Of a stretch of DNA of 64,000 nt, positions 27,449-35,123 are shown piece by piece. Position numbers and translations under genes: made by a program. Source of the DNA: Rhizobium sullae (GTDB taxonomy: Bacteria; Pseudomonadota; Alphaproteobacteria; Rhizobiales; Rhizobiaceae); contig NZ_FWER01000009.1 in assembly GCF_900169785.1 (NCBI RefSeq), positions 62,001 through 126,000 on the forward strand, in the 5' to 3' direction. Position 1 is the stretch's first letter. Each line of letters begins with the position of its first letter. Under the pieces are notes generated by a model. That model made no database searches, was not told the DNA's origin, and worked only from the letters and a program-made list of their open reading frames with translations.

Positions 27449-28468
27449 ATGAAAGCAGTGCTTTGCCAAAAGCCCGGTGTGCTCGAAATGGTCGAGCGCC
27501 CCTCCCCCGGAACGCCCGAGCCCGGTTGGGTCCGGCTTGCCGTCAGACATGTCGGCATTTGCGGCACGGACTATCACATCTTCGAAGGCAAGCATCCCTT
27601 TCTCGAATATCCGCGCATCATGGGCCACGAAATCTCGGCAACCGTGCTCGAGGCGGGTGACGGCGTCGCCCTGGTTGCCGGAACGCCGGTGATCGTCAAC
27701 CCCTACCTTTCCTGCGGCAACTGCGTTGCCTGCCGGCAAGGCAAACCGAACTGCTGCACGAATATCAAGGTGCTCGGCGTCCACACTGATGGAGCGTTCT
27801 GCGAGGAGATCACCGTTCCGGCCGGCAATCTCTATGCCGCGAAGGACCTGAGCCTCGAGGCCGCCGCAACCGTGGAGTTCCTGGCCATCGGCGCGCATGC
27901 CGTGCGTCGTTCCATGGCGCCTGCCGGTTCGCGGTCGCTCGTCATCGGCGCCGGTCCGATCGGGCTTGGCGCGGCGATCTTCTCACGGATTGCCGGACAT
28001 GACGTGACGCTGCTCGACACCAGTTCCGAACGGTTGCAGATGGCTTCGGAGCGATTCGGCTTCACCTCCGGCATTGTTGCAAATGACGAGACTGCGGAAG
28101 CGGTGAAGGCCAAGACGGACGGCGAAAGCTTCGATGCCGTTTTCGACGCGACAGGCTACGGTCCTTCGATGGAGAAGGCTTTCCGCTTCGTGGCACATGG
28201 CGGCGCGCTGGTGCTGGTCAGTGTCGTGAAGGACGATATCCGCTTTTCCGACCCGGAATTCCACAAGCGCGAAATGATGGTGATCGGCAGCCGCAATGCG
28301 ACGCGTGCGGATTTCGAGCATGTGGCGGATTCGATCGTCAAAGGTCTTGTGCCGGTCGACAAGCTGATCACCCACCGTACGACACTTGCGGACGCGCCGC
28401 GCGACCTCGCCCGCTGGGCACATGAAAAGACCGGCCTGATCAAGGCAGTCATCAAGGTCGGTGCTTAG
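27449..28468 (+). CDS. Zinc-dependent medium-chain dehydrogenase, LgoD/L-gulonate-type
   Basis: A 339-residue zinc alcohol dehydrogenase. The catalytic zinc site is GICGTDYHIFEG with GHEI. The structural zinc cysteines are in CGNCVACRQGKPNCC. The Rossmann motif is VIGAGPIGLGAAIF. The sequence, including SDPEFHKREMMVIGSRNAT near the end, resembles E. coli L-galactonate oxidoreductase YjjN (LgoD) and L-gulonate 5-dehydrogenases. It probably oxidises a sugar acid or polyol in the same pathway as the upstream genes. Its stop overlaps the convergent cutC stop by 4 bases. Confidence 0.87.
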   Translation: MKAVLCQKPGVLEMVERPSPGTPEPGWVRLAVRHVGICGTDYHIFEGKHPFLEYPRIMGHEISATVLEAGDGVALVAGTPVIVNPYLSCGNCVACRQGKPNCCTNIKVLGVHTDGAFCEEITVPAGNLYAAKDLSLEAAATVEFLAIGAHAVRRSMAPAGSRSLVIGAGPIGLGAAIFSRIAGHDVTLLDTSSERLQMASERFGFTSGIVANDETAEAVKAKTDGESFDAVFDATGYGPSMEKAFRFVAHGGALVLVSVVKDDIRFSDPEFHKREMMVIGSRNATRADFEHVADSIVKGLVPVDKLITHRTTLADAPRDLARWAHEKTGLIKAVIKVGA

Positions 28469-29187
28469 GCTACATCGATCGCCTGGCGCATCTGCCGGAC
28501 AACCGCAGTATCCGTCCGGTAGGAGCCCGGCACCTCGAAACCGAAGGAGACGGCACGCGGATCCATGGTTGCAGCAGGCGAACTGCAGGAGCCATGGATC
28601 TCGCGGGCGCCCGTTGCGCGCAGAATTTCCGCGACATTGCCGGGGCGCACGCCGCTGCCCGGCATGATCGAAATCCGGCCGGCGGCCTTCGCGGAGAGAC
28701 ATCTCAGCGTTTCGAGGCCATCCATCGCTCTCGGCGTGCAGCCGGAGGTGAGGATGCGCTCGCAGCCGAGCTCGACGGCCTGCTCCAGTGCAACATCGGC
28801 ATCCGGCACGAGGTCGAAGGCCCGATGCAGCGTCGAGCCCAGACCGGCAGCATTCGCCTTCAAGCGGCGGATAAGCGGCATGTCCAGCGTGCCATCGGGA
28901 CGGTTGGCACCGAGGACGACGCCGGCGAGGCCGAAAGCGCGCACGGCATCGATATCCGCCATCATTGCATCCTCGTCCGCTGCGTCGAAGATGAAGGGGC
29001 CGGCATGCGGGCGGATCATAGCGTAAACCGGGATCGGCGCTGAGGTTGCGGCCTTCATGAGACCCGCGGCCGGTGTCAGGCCGCCCAGTTCAAGAGCCGA
29101 GCAAAGCTCGATGCGGCCCGCGCCACCTTCGATTGCAGCAGCAAGGCCTTTGGGGCTATCCACGCACACTTCCAGCAAAACCGGCAT
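28465..29187 (-). CDS. cutC: CutC family protein
   Basis: A 240-residue TIM-barrel protein. CutC was named for copper tolerance, but a direct role in copper handling is disputed; the family is widespread and cytoplasmic. The N-terminus LLEVCVDSPKGLAAAIEGGAGRIELCSALELGGLTP and the later RPHAGPFIF, LGSTLHRAFD and ILTSG are diagnostic. Length is normal. It lies downstream of, and on the same strand as, the LysR-type gene, 31 bases away, so they may be co-transcribed. Confidence 0.93.
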   Translation of the reverse strand: MPVLLEVCVDSPKGLAAAIEGGAGRIELCSALELGGLTPAAGLMKAATSAPIPVYAMIRPHAGPFIFDAADEDAMMADIDAVRAFGLAGVVLGANRPDGTLDMPLIRRLKANAAGLGSTLHRAFDLVPDADVALEQAVELGCERILTSGCTPRAMDGLETLRCLSAKAAGRISIMPGSGVRPGNVAEILRATGAREIHGSCSSPAATMDPRAVSFGFEVPGSYRTDTAVVRQMRQAIDVA

Positions 29188-29218
29188 CTTTTAATCTCCT
29201 TCATCCGCCGACACTCTG

Positions 29219-30430
29219 TTAGGCGACAGCAGCGGTTTTCGCGAGAGGCTCCGAGATGATCTTGTGGACGGCTGCAGCAATCATGGCGCAGGCATCCGCC
29301 GATGCTTTTCGGTGATTGCAGGCGACATGATAGGAAATCGGGATATGTTCCGCGAGCTCGACGATACGCACGCGGTCGGCGATCGGCAATGCGCTGACGC
29401 GTCCAAGGAACGAGACATAACCGTGGTTTGCGACAAGATCGACGATGACCGGCAGCGAATCCGCCGCCATGATATCCTGGTTGCGAAAACGGCGGCTTGC
29501 GGCGCGCTCGCGGCTCAACGCCGTTGCGGCATCGCCCAGGCCCGTCCGCTCGCTCGGCGTGCAGATGGGATGCCCGGCGACAAGATCAGCGACGGTCGAT
29601 GCCGTACTTCCAAGCGGCGCGATTGCGACCAGATCGGTGCGAAGCAGCTCGCGATGCTCGAAGCCCTCCAACCCAAACACCGAATCCAGGATCGCCACGT
29701 CAATACGTCCGGATCTCAGGGCCTCCCGCAGATCGTCGGCGGTCATCGAGATCAGCGAGATGGCATTCTTGCTGCGCGCCGCATTCCAGTCGGCCACCAA
29801 AGCGCTCAGGCAGCGCGCAACCCAGCTTTCGGCACCGGTCGGAATGATCGACCCGATGCGTAGTGAGCGTGCCACCCGCCGATAGCGCTCATCGGCCGCC
29901 GATTTGAGATCATTCCAGGCCTGGCTCACCGCCGAAAAGATGCTGTAGGCCGACCTTCCCTTCCGGGTCAGCGCCGAGCCCTGCGCCTGACGTTCGAGAA
30001 GCTGATGCCCGATGAACTTCTCAAGATTGGCAATCTGCAATGAAAGTTGCGGCTGGCCAAGCCGAAGACGCCGGGCGGCGCGATTGATGCTGCCCTGATC
30101 CGCCACTTCCAGAAAGCGCTCGATCGTTACGATCTTGATTGGAATGCGCGAAGCCCATCTTTCGAATGCTACAGCAGGTTCGCCGGCGAGTTCATGGAGT
30201 TGTGCTATCGCGAGCATGATAGGCTGCAACCCGTCGAGCACCTTGCCGCTTGCGATTAGTTTGACGAGTTCTCCGGAACTGCGCTCGGTCAGCTTGATCG
30301 CAAGTTCGCTCTCAAGGCTGCTGACCGCCGCCGATACCGTGGAAGCCGCGAGCGAGAAGCGCCGCGCGGTCTCGCGCACCGAACCCGAGGCGAGGACGTG
30401 GCTGGCGACAAAAAGAGCACCGAGATGCAA
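29219..30430 (-). CDS. LysR-type regulator with two tandem HTH domains
   Basis: A 403-residue regulator, about 100 longer than usual LysR proteins. The extra length is an N-terminal LysR-like HTH at residues 5-55 (SVRETARRFSLAASTVSAAVSSLE). The normal HTH follows at 100-160 (SINRAARRLRLGQPQLSLQIANLEKFIG). The effector domain runs from about 188 to 395, starting SLRIGSIIPTG. Both HTHs keep the pattern of a LysR recognition helix. It is divergent from an osmoprotectant transporter, which it probably regulates; the effector is unknown. Confidence 0.88.
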   Translation of the reverse strand: MHLGALFVASHVLASGSVRETARRFSLAASTVSAAVSSLESELAIKLTERSSGELVKLIASGKVLDGLQPIMLAIAQLHELAGEPAVAFERWASRIPIKIVTIERFLEVADQGSINRAARRLRLGQPQLSLQIANLEKFIGHQLLERQAQGSALTRKGRSAYSIFSAVSQAWNDLKSAADERYRRVARSLRIGSIIPTGAESWVARCLSALVADWNAARSKNAISLISMTADDLREALRSGRIDVAILDSVFGLEGFEHRELLRTDLVAIAPLGSTASTVADLVAGHPICTPSERTGLGDAATALSRERAASRRFRNQDIMAADSLPVIVDLVANHGYVSFLGRVSALPIADRVRIVELAEHIPISYHVACNHRKASADACAMIAAAVHKIISEPLAKTAAVA

Positions 30431-30847
30431 GGCATTCTCCGGAAGTGACTGAAAAATCGGACGATATGATGTGTTCGCTAAAAAAGATATCCCTGCTTCG
30501 GAATTGGCGGGCTATCGTCTTTTCAAGAACAAATCCGCGCGCGGCAGCAGAGCTGATAAAGAGCGCCGGAAGACTGCGGAAACACGCAAGGGAACAAAAA
30601 CAAATCGCCGCCGCCTTGCAAAAGGAAATGCAATTTCGCGCGCGGTGATGCCTTTATGGCGATAATCGTGCCGCGACGGCAGATACTGGAGAGGGGTTGC
30701 ATCGATTTTTCGAGAGCGCACACTATTTCCATGATGCTCGCATCTCCGGCGTGATCGCGGCTTTTCTGCTTTCGCCGGCGGATTTCATGCGCGAAGGTTC
30801 CCGCCGGAACCTCGCGAGTCAAACGGTGTTAACCAAGGGGACACTCC
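30431..30847. promoter_or_regulatory. Divergent LysR/osmoprotectant transporter control region
   Basis: A 417-base gap without a convincing gene. Short open frames here have no family features. At 30616-30633 there is a TTGCA-N8-TGCAA inverted repeat, a plausible LysR-type site given that such sites follow T-N11-A spacing. Otherwise I see nothing distinctive. Confidence 0.35.
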
Positions 30848-31756
30848 ATGCTCAAGAAACTCGCGCTTGCCGTCTCACTTTCCGCCTTTGCGGCGGGTGC
30901 GGCCCATGCTGCCGACGTCGTCGTCTCGTCGAAGATCGATACGGAAGGCACGCTGCTTGGCAACGTCATCGCGCTGGCTCTGGACGCCAACGGCATCAAG
31001 ACGCAGGACCGTATCGCACTCGGCGCGACGCCGGTCGTGCGCAAGGCAATCACGGCCGGCGAAATCGACATCTATCCGGAATATACCGGCAATGCCGGCT
31101 TCTTCTTCAACAAGGCCGACGATGCCGCCTGGAAGAACCTCGACCAAGGCTACGAAATGGCGAAGAAGCTCGACTACGACGCCAACAAGATCGTCTGGCT
31201 GGCGCCCTCGCCTGCCAACAACACCTGGGCGCTCGGCATCCGCAATGATGTCGCCGGTCCGAACAACCTCAAGACCATGTCCGATTTCGGCAAGTGGGTG
31301 GCCGACGGCGGCGATGCGAAACTTGCAGCTTCCGCCGAGTTCGTGAACTCCGCCGGTGCGCTTCCCGCCTTCCAGACGACCTACGGCTTTCAGCTGAAGC
31401 CGGACCAGATGGTTGTTCTTTCCGGCGGAGACACGGCGGCGACAATCAAGGCTGCTGCCGACCAGACGAACGGCGTCAACACCGCCATGGTTTACGGCAC
31501 GGACGGTGCGATCGAGGCTGCCGAACTTACCGTTCTCGCAGACGACAAGAGCGTGCAGCAGGTCTATGCGCCGACCCCGATCATCCGCGAGGCGGTGCTG
31601 AAGGCGAACCCGAAGATCGAGGAAATCCTCGCTCCGATCTTCAAGAGCCTAACGGCGGATGAACTGCGCAAGCTGAACGCCAAAATCCAGGTCGAAGGAG
31701 AGCCGGCGAAGTCCGTTGCCGAAGCCTATCTGAAGGAAAAGGGCTTTCTGAAGTAA
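30848..31756 (+). CDS. Osmoprotectant (glycine betaine-type) ABC binding protein, OsmF/YehZ-like
   Basis: A 302-residue periplasmic binding protein. A signal peptide of about 21 residues ends in AGAAHAADVV. The mature N-terminus VVSSKIDTEGTLLGNVIALALDANGI and the EIDIYPEYTGNAGFFF motif match OpuAC/OsmF (YehZ) proteins that bind quaternary amines. PAFQTTYGFQLKPDQMVVLSGG follows. It is the first gene of a four-gene transporter operon, with a hairpin behind it. In E. coli the orthologous system is induced by osmotic and stationary-phase stress. Confidence 0.9.
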   Translation: MLKKLALAVSLSAFAAGAAHAADVVVSSKIDTEGTLLGNVIALALDANGIKTQDRIALGATPVVRKAITAGEIDIYPEYTGNAGFFFNKADDAAWKNLDQGYEMAKKLDYDANKIVWLAPSPANNTWALGIRNDVAGPNNLKTMSDFGKWVADGGDAKLAASAEFVNSAGALPAFQTTYGFQLKPDQMVVLSGGDTAATIKAAADQTNGVNTAMVYGTDGAIEAAELTVLADDKSVQQVYAPTPIIREAVLKANPKIEEILAPIFKSLTADELRKLNAKIQVEGEPAKSVAEAYLKEKGFLK

Positions 31757-31763
31757 TTTTCTG

Positions 31764-31797
31764 GTGCTCCGCCCTCATCGCCGGGCGGAGCACTTCT
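31764..31797 (+). terminator. Attenuating hairpin after the binding-protein gene
   Basis: A perfect 11-base stem GTGCTCCGCCC/GGGCGGAGCAC with an 8-base loop is followed by TTCTTT. Placed 7 bases after the binding-protein stop, it is a likely partial terminator favouring binding protein over permease. Confidence 0.75.
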
Positions 31798-31817
31798 TTC
31801 CGGACAGGGATGGATCG

Positions 31818-32984
31818 ATGGAAGAAACCTTAGCGGTCCGCAAACTGGATCGGCTCGGCGTGGTTCTCGTGGCTGCCGGCGCCATTGCCACGGCACTTTT
31901 GCCCTTCATCTATGTGAAGGCAAACCGCATCGCCTCCGGCAAACCGATGCTGCTTACGCAGCTTGTCGACCAGCCTTCCGTCATCATTCTCACGCTTCTA
32001 CTCGCCGCCACTGCATTTGCAGCGCTCTGTGTGCAAAGCGCCGCACTGCGGCTCGCGATCGCGACGCTTGCGCTGGCAGCGCTGATCGCGGCACTTGGCC
32101 TCGTCGCCACGGGCTTCACGCCACCCAACAGCAATGCAGCGCGCATGACGCCGGGAGGCGGTTTTTGGGTGCTCTTTGCCGTCGTCGGTCTCGTCACCTC
32201 GGATGCCCTCGTCAAAATCCGGCTGACACCGTGGATGCGGGTCGCAGCACTGGTCATTTATACGGCGCTATTGGCCGCCTACCTCTCTTCCGGCCTGCTC
32301 GACAGTCTGTCGATCATGAAAGAGTTTGCGACGCGATCGGCGCAGTTCCGATCGGAGGCCATTTCCCATCTGCTGCTTGCCCTCGGTTCCGTTGCGATAG
32401 CCATCGTCCTCGGTCTGCCGCTCGGCGTCCTCTGCTTTTGGGTGCCCAGGTTGCGTGCCGCCGTACTGCAAGGGCTCAGCCTGATTCAGACTATTCCAAG
32501 CCTTGCGCTCTTCGGTATCCTGATGCTGCCGCTCGGCTACATCGCGACGCATGTGCCGCTTGCGGCGGACCTCGGCATCCGCGGCATCGGCACGGCGCCG
32601 GCGCTGATCGCCCTCGTGCTCTATTCCCTGCTGCCGATCGTCGCCAATACCGTCGTCGGGCTTGAGGGCGTCGATCCCTCCGTGCGGGATGCAGCCGCCG
32701 GTATGGGGCTGACGCGACGGCAGATCCTGACCGGCATCGATATGCCGCTTGCCTTTCCAGTCATTCTCACCGGCATCCGCATCGTGCTGGTGCAGGCGAT
32801 CGGCCTCGTGACGATCGCAGCGCTCATCGGCGGCGGCGGCTTCGGTATTTTCATTTTCCAGGGCCTAGGCCAGACCGCCATGGACCTTGTGATGCTCGGC
32901 GCCGTACCGACCGTTTTCTTCGCCTTCTCATCGGCCGTCATCCTCGATGCGGTCATCGACAGCATTCGGGGATCCGCCGCATGA
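31818..32984 (+). CDS. Osmoprotectant ABC transporter permease (YehY-like)
   Basis: A 388-residue inner-membrane permease. The start at 31818 (MEETLAVRKLDRLG) is chosen because an AGGGATGG-like ribosome site lies upstream and because the earlier frame runs through the attenuator hairpin. The N-terminal half holds several hydrophobic helices. The C-terminal permease domain has AIVLGLPLGVLCFW, PSLALFGILMLPLGY and the coupling loop DAAAGMGLTRRQILTGIDMPLA. YehY-type permeases are similarly long. It overlaps the ATPase gene by 4 bases. Confidence 0.88.
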   Translation: MEETLAVRKLDRLGVVLVAAGAIATALLPFIYVKANRIASGKPMLLTQLVDQPSVIILTLLLAATAFAALCVQSAALRLAIATLALAALIAALGLVATGFTPPNSNAARMTPGGGFWVLFAVVGLVTSDALVKIRLTPWMRVAALVIYTALLAAYLSSGLLDSLSIMKEFATRSAQFRSEAISHLLLALGSVAIAIVLGLPLGVLCFWVPRLRAAVLQGLSLIQTIPSLALFGILMLPLGYIATHVPLAADLGIRGIGTAPALIALVLYSLLPIVANTVVGLEGVDPSVRDAAAGMGLTRRQILTGIDMPLAFPVILTGIRIVLVQAIGLVTIAALIGGGGFGIFIFQGLGQTAMDLVMLGAVPTVFFAFSSAVILDAVIDSIRGSAA

Positions 32985-33925
32985 CCATGATCGAGATCAG
33001 GAACGTCACCAAGCGCTATGGCGCCGCAACCGTCGTCGACGATGTCTCGATGAGCGTCGAGAAAGGCTCGATCACCGTCATCGTCGGCACCTCCGGCTCC
33101 GGCAAATCGACGCTGATGCGGATGATCAACAGGCTGGTGCCGATCACCGAAGGGCAGATCTTCGTCGCCGGGCAGAATGTCATGGATGTGCCGGCGACCG
33201 AGCTGCGCCGCAAGATCGGCTATGCGATCCAGGGCCATGGGCTCTTTCCGCACCGGACCGTGGCGCAGAATATCGCAACCGTACCGGAATTGCTGGGCTG
33301 GGACGCAGCGCGCACCGCCGGGCGCGTCAACGAGCTGCTCGGCCTCTTCAATCTCGGTCCGGCGACTTTCGCCTCCAAATATCCGCATCAGCTTTCCGGG
33401 GGTCAGCAGCAGCGCGTCGGCGTTGCCCGAGCGCTCGCAGCGGAGCCGGATCTGCTGCTGATGGATGAGCCCTTCGGCGCGCTCGATCCGGTCATCCGTG
33501 GGAAGGCGCAGGACGATCTTCTGGCGATCCAGAAGCAATTCGGCACGACCGTCGTTCTCGTGACCCACGATATGGACGAGGCCTTCCACCTCGGCAACCA
33601 GATCGCCGTCATGAGCGAGGGCAGGCTGCTACAATGCTCGACGCCGGAAAAGATACTGACGGAACCGGCAGACCCCTTCGTGCAGCAACTGACTGGCACG
33701 TCCGATAGAGCCTTGAAACTGATGTCGCTGCTGCCGCTCAAGGCAAGCATGGCGCCTGCTAAGACCGGACTGCCTTATGCGCTGCCGCAGTCGATCAGCC
33801 TTCGGGACGCATTGGCGGAAATGATCTGGCAAGGGGTGGATGAGGCAGCGGTGCAGGATGCCGACAGGGCCCCCGTCGGCTCGATCTCCATGACGCGGCT
33901 TCTCGAACTGGGCCGCAAGGCATGA
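32981..33925 (+). CDS. Osmoprotectant ABC transporter ATP-binding protein (YehX-like)
   Basis: A 314-residue ATPase with Walker A GTSGSGKSTLMRMINRL, Q-loop YAIQGHGLFPHRTVAQN, signature [14 protein letters not shown], Walker B LLLMDEPFGALDP and the H-switch VTHDMDEAF. The INRLVPI and GHGLFPHRTV segments are typical of OpuA/OpuC-type ATPases. It lies between the two permease genes and overlaps both by 4 bases, so stoichiometric translation is likely. The start could be the ATG at 32987 (MIEIRNVTKRYG). Confidence 0.92.
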   Translation: MTMIEIRNVTKRYGAATVVDDVSMSVEKGSITVIVGTSGSGKSTLMRMINRLVPITEGQIFVAGQNVMDVPATELRRKIGYAIQGHGLFPHRTVAQNIATVPELLGWDAARTAGRVNELLGLFNLGPATFASKYPHQLSGGQQQRVGVARALAAEPDLLLMDEPFGALDPVIRGKAQDDLLAIQKQFGTTVVLVTHDMDEAFHLGNQIAVMSEGRLLQCSTPEKILTEPADPFVQQLTGTSDRALKLMSLLPLKASMAPAKTGLPYALPQSISLRDALAEMIWQGVDEAAVQDADRAPVGSISMTRLLELGRKA

Positions 33926-34671
33926 AGCTTGTGGTCGCCAACCTCTTTCGTGTCGTAGCGCTGGCGGTGCTCCTGATTCTGCTTTTCAGGACGGAGTGGC
34001 TTTCCTTCATACTGGTGGCGCTGACCAACAACAACGCGCCGCCGGTCTACACGCAAAACAGCCTGCCGTCGCTTGCCCTTGGCCACCTCGAATTGGTCGT
34101 CGTCTCGATTGTCGGCAGTGCCATCCTGGCGGTTCTGGCCGGCATATTCGTAACGCGGAAAAGCGGCGAGGATTTCCTGCCGCTGTCACGCGCAATCGCC
34201 AATGCCGGGCAGACCTTCCCGCCGGTGGCCGTGCTGGCGCTTGCCGTTCCTGCCACAGGCTTCGGCGCCGCGCCGACTTTGATCGCGCTCTTTCTCTACG
34301 GCTTGCTGCCGATCTTCGAAAATACCGTCTCCGGCCTGCGGCAGGTCTCGCCGTCCGTTCTCGATGCCGCCGACGGCATGGGCATGGATGCGACACAGCG
34401 GCTTTTCCGCGTCGAGCTGCCGCTTGCGCTGCCACTCATCCTCGAGGGCCTCAAGGTCGCGACCGTCATCAATATCGGCACGGCGACAATCGGCTCGACG
34501 GTTGCGGCAAAGGGTCTCGGCGAAGTCATCATCGCCGGCCTGATCTCCGACAATACGGCATTCATCCTGCAGGGCGGCCTTATCGTCGGCCTGATGGCCG
34601 TTCTGATCTACGACGGTATGGGGCTCGTCGAAAACGCGATCACGCGAAGAATAGGCTTGCGCCCGGCATGA
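33922..34671 (+). CDS. Osmoprotectant ABC transporter permease (YehW-like)
   Basis: A 249-residue inner-membrane permease, the second of the system. Hydrophobic helices include VVALAVLLILLF near the N-terminus and LVVVSIVGSAILAVLAGI. The coupling loop is DAADGMGMDATQRLFRVELPLALP, and VINIGTATIGSTVAAKGLGEVI is typical of OpuCB-like permeases. It overlaps the ATPase gene by 4 bases and ends the operon. Confidence 0.92.
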   Translation: MKLVVANLFRVVALAVLLILLFRTEWLSFILVALTNNNAPPVYTQNSLPSLALGHLELVVVSIVGSAILAVLAGIFVTRKSGEDFLPLSRAIANAGQTFPPVAVLALAVPATGFGAAPTLIALFLYGLLPIFENTVSGLRQVSPSVLDAADGMGMDATQRLFRVELPLALPLILEGLKVATVINIGTATIGSTVAAKGLGEVIIAGLISDNTAFILQGGLIVGLMAVLIYDGMGLVENAITRRIGLRPA

Positions 34672-34718
34672 CAGGGCAGCTACCAAGGCTGCCATAGTGT
34701 CGGCAACGGGAGGCCGCC

Positions 34719-35114
34719 TTGGCAAAGATGATCCACTCCATGATCCGCGTTCTCGACGAGGCGCGCTCGGTCGATTTCTACAGCAAGGTCTTCGGGCTGA
34801 CAGTTGCCGACCGGGTCGATTTCGACACCTTCACGCTGATCTATATGAGCAATGCCGAGACCGGCTTCGAGCTAGAGCTGACAGTCAACAAGGGCCGTAC
34901 CGCATCCTACGATCCCGGTGATGGCTATGGTCACCTCGCCTTTTCGGTCGATGAGGTCGCCGTCGAACATGAGCGATTGACGAGGGCCGGGCTCAATCCC
35001 GGCAAGCTTGTCGAGCTCAACCGCGATGGCAAGCTCTTCGGCCTGTTCTTCTTCATTACCGATCCCGACGGCTACAAAATCGAAGTGCTGCAACGCCACG
35101 GCCGTTTCCAATAA
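34719..35114 (+). CDS. Glyoxalase I-like VOC family protein
   Basis: A 131-residue metalloenzyme of the vicinal oxygen chelate fold resembling lactoylglutathione lyase, which detoxifies methylglyoxal with glutathione. HSMIRVLDEARSVDFYSKVFGL opens the first module. YMSNAETGFELELTVNKG, GYGHLAFSVDEV and FFFITDPDGYKIEVLQ carry the usual His and Glu ligands. The start appears to be TTG at 34719 with a GGGAGG ribosome site 5 bases upstream; the first ATG is at 34728. It precedes the mannosidase by 9 bases. Confidence 0.87.
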   Translation: MAKMIHSMIRVLDEARSVDFYSKVFGLTVADRVDFDTFTLIYMSNAETGFELELTVNKGRTASYDPGDGYGHLAFSVDEVAVEHERLTRAGLNPGKLVELNRDGKLFGLFFFITDPDGYKIEVLQRHGRFQ

Positions 35115-35123
35115 GAGCTTTCG

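Noticed and set aside
30445..30665. Two short overlapping plus frames after the LysR gene
   Set aside because: Low-complexity basic sequence with no ribosome site or motif; treated as intergenic.
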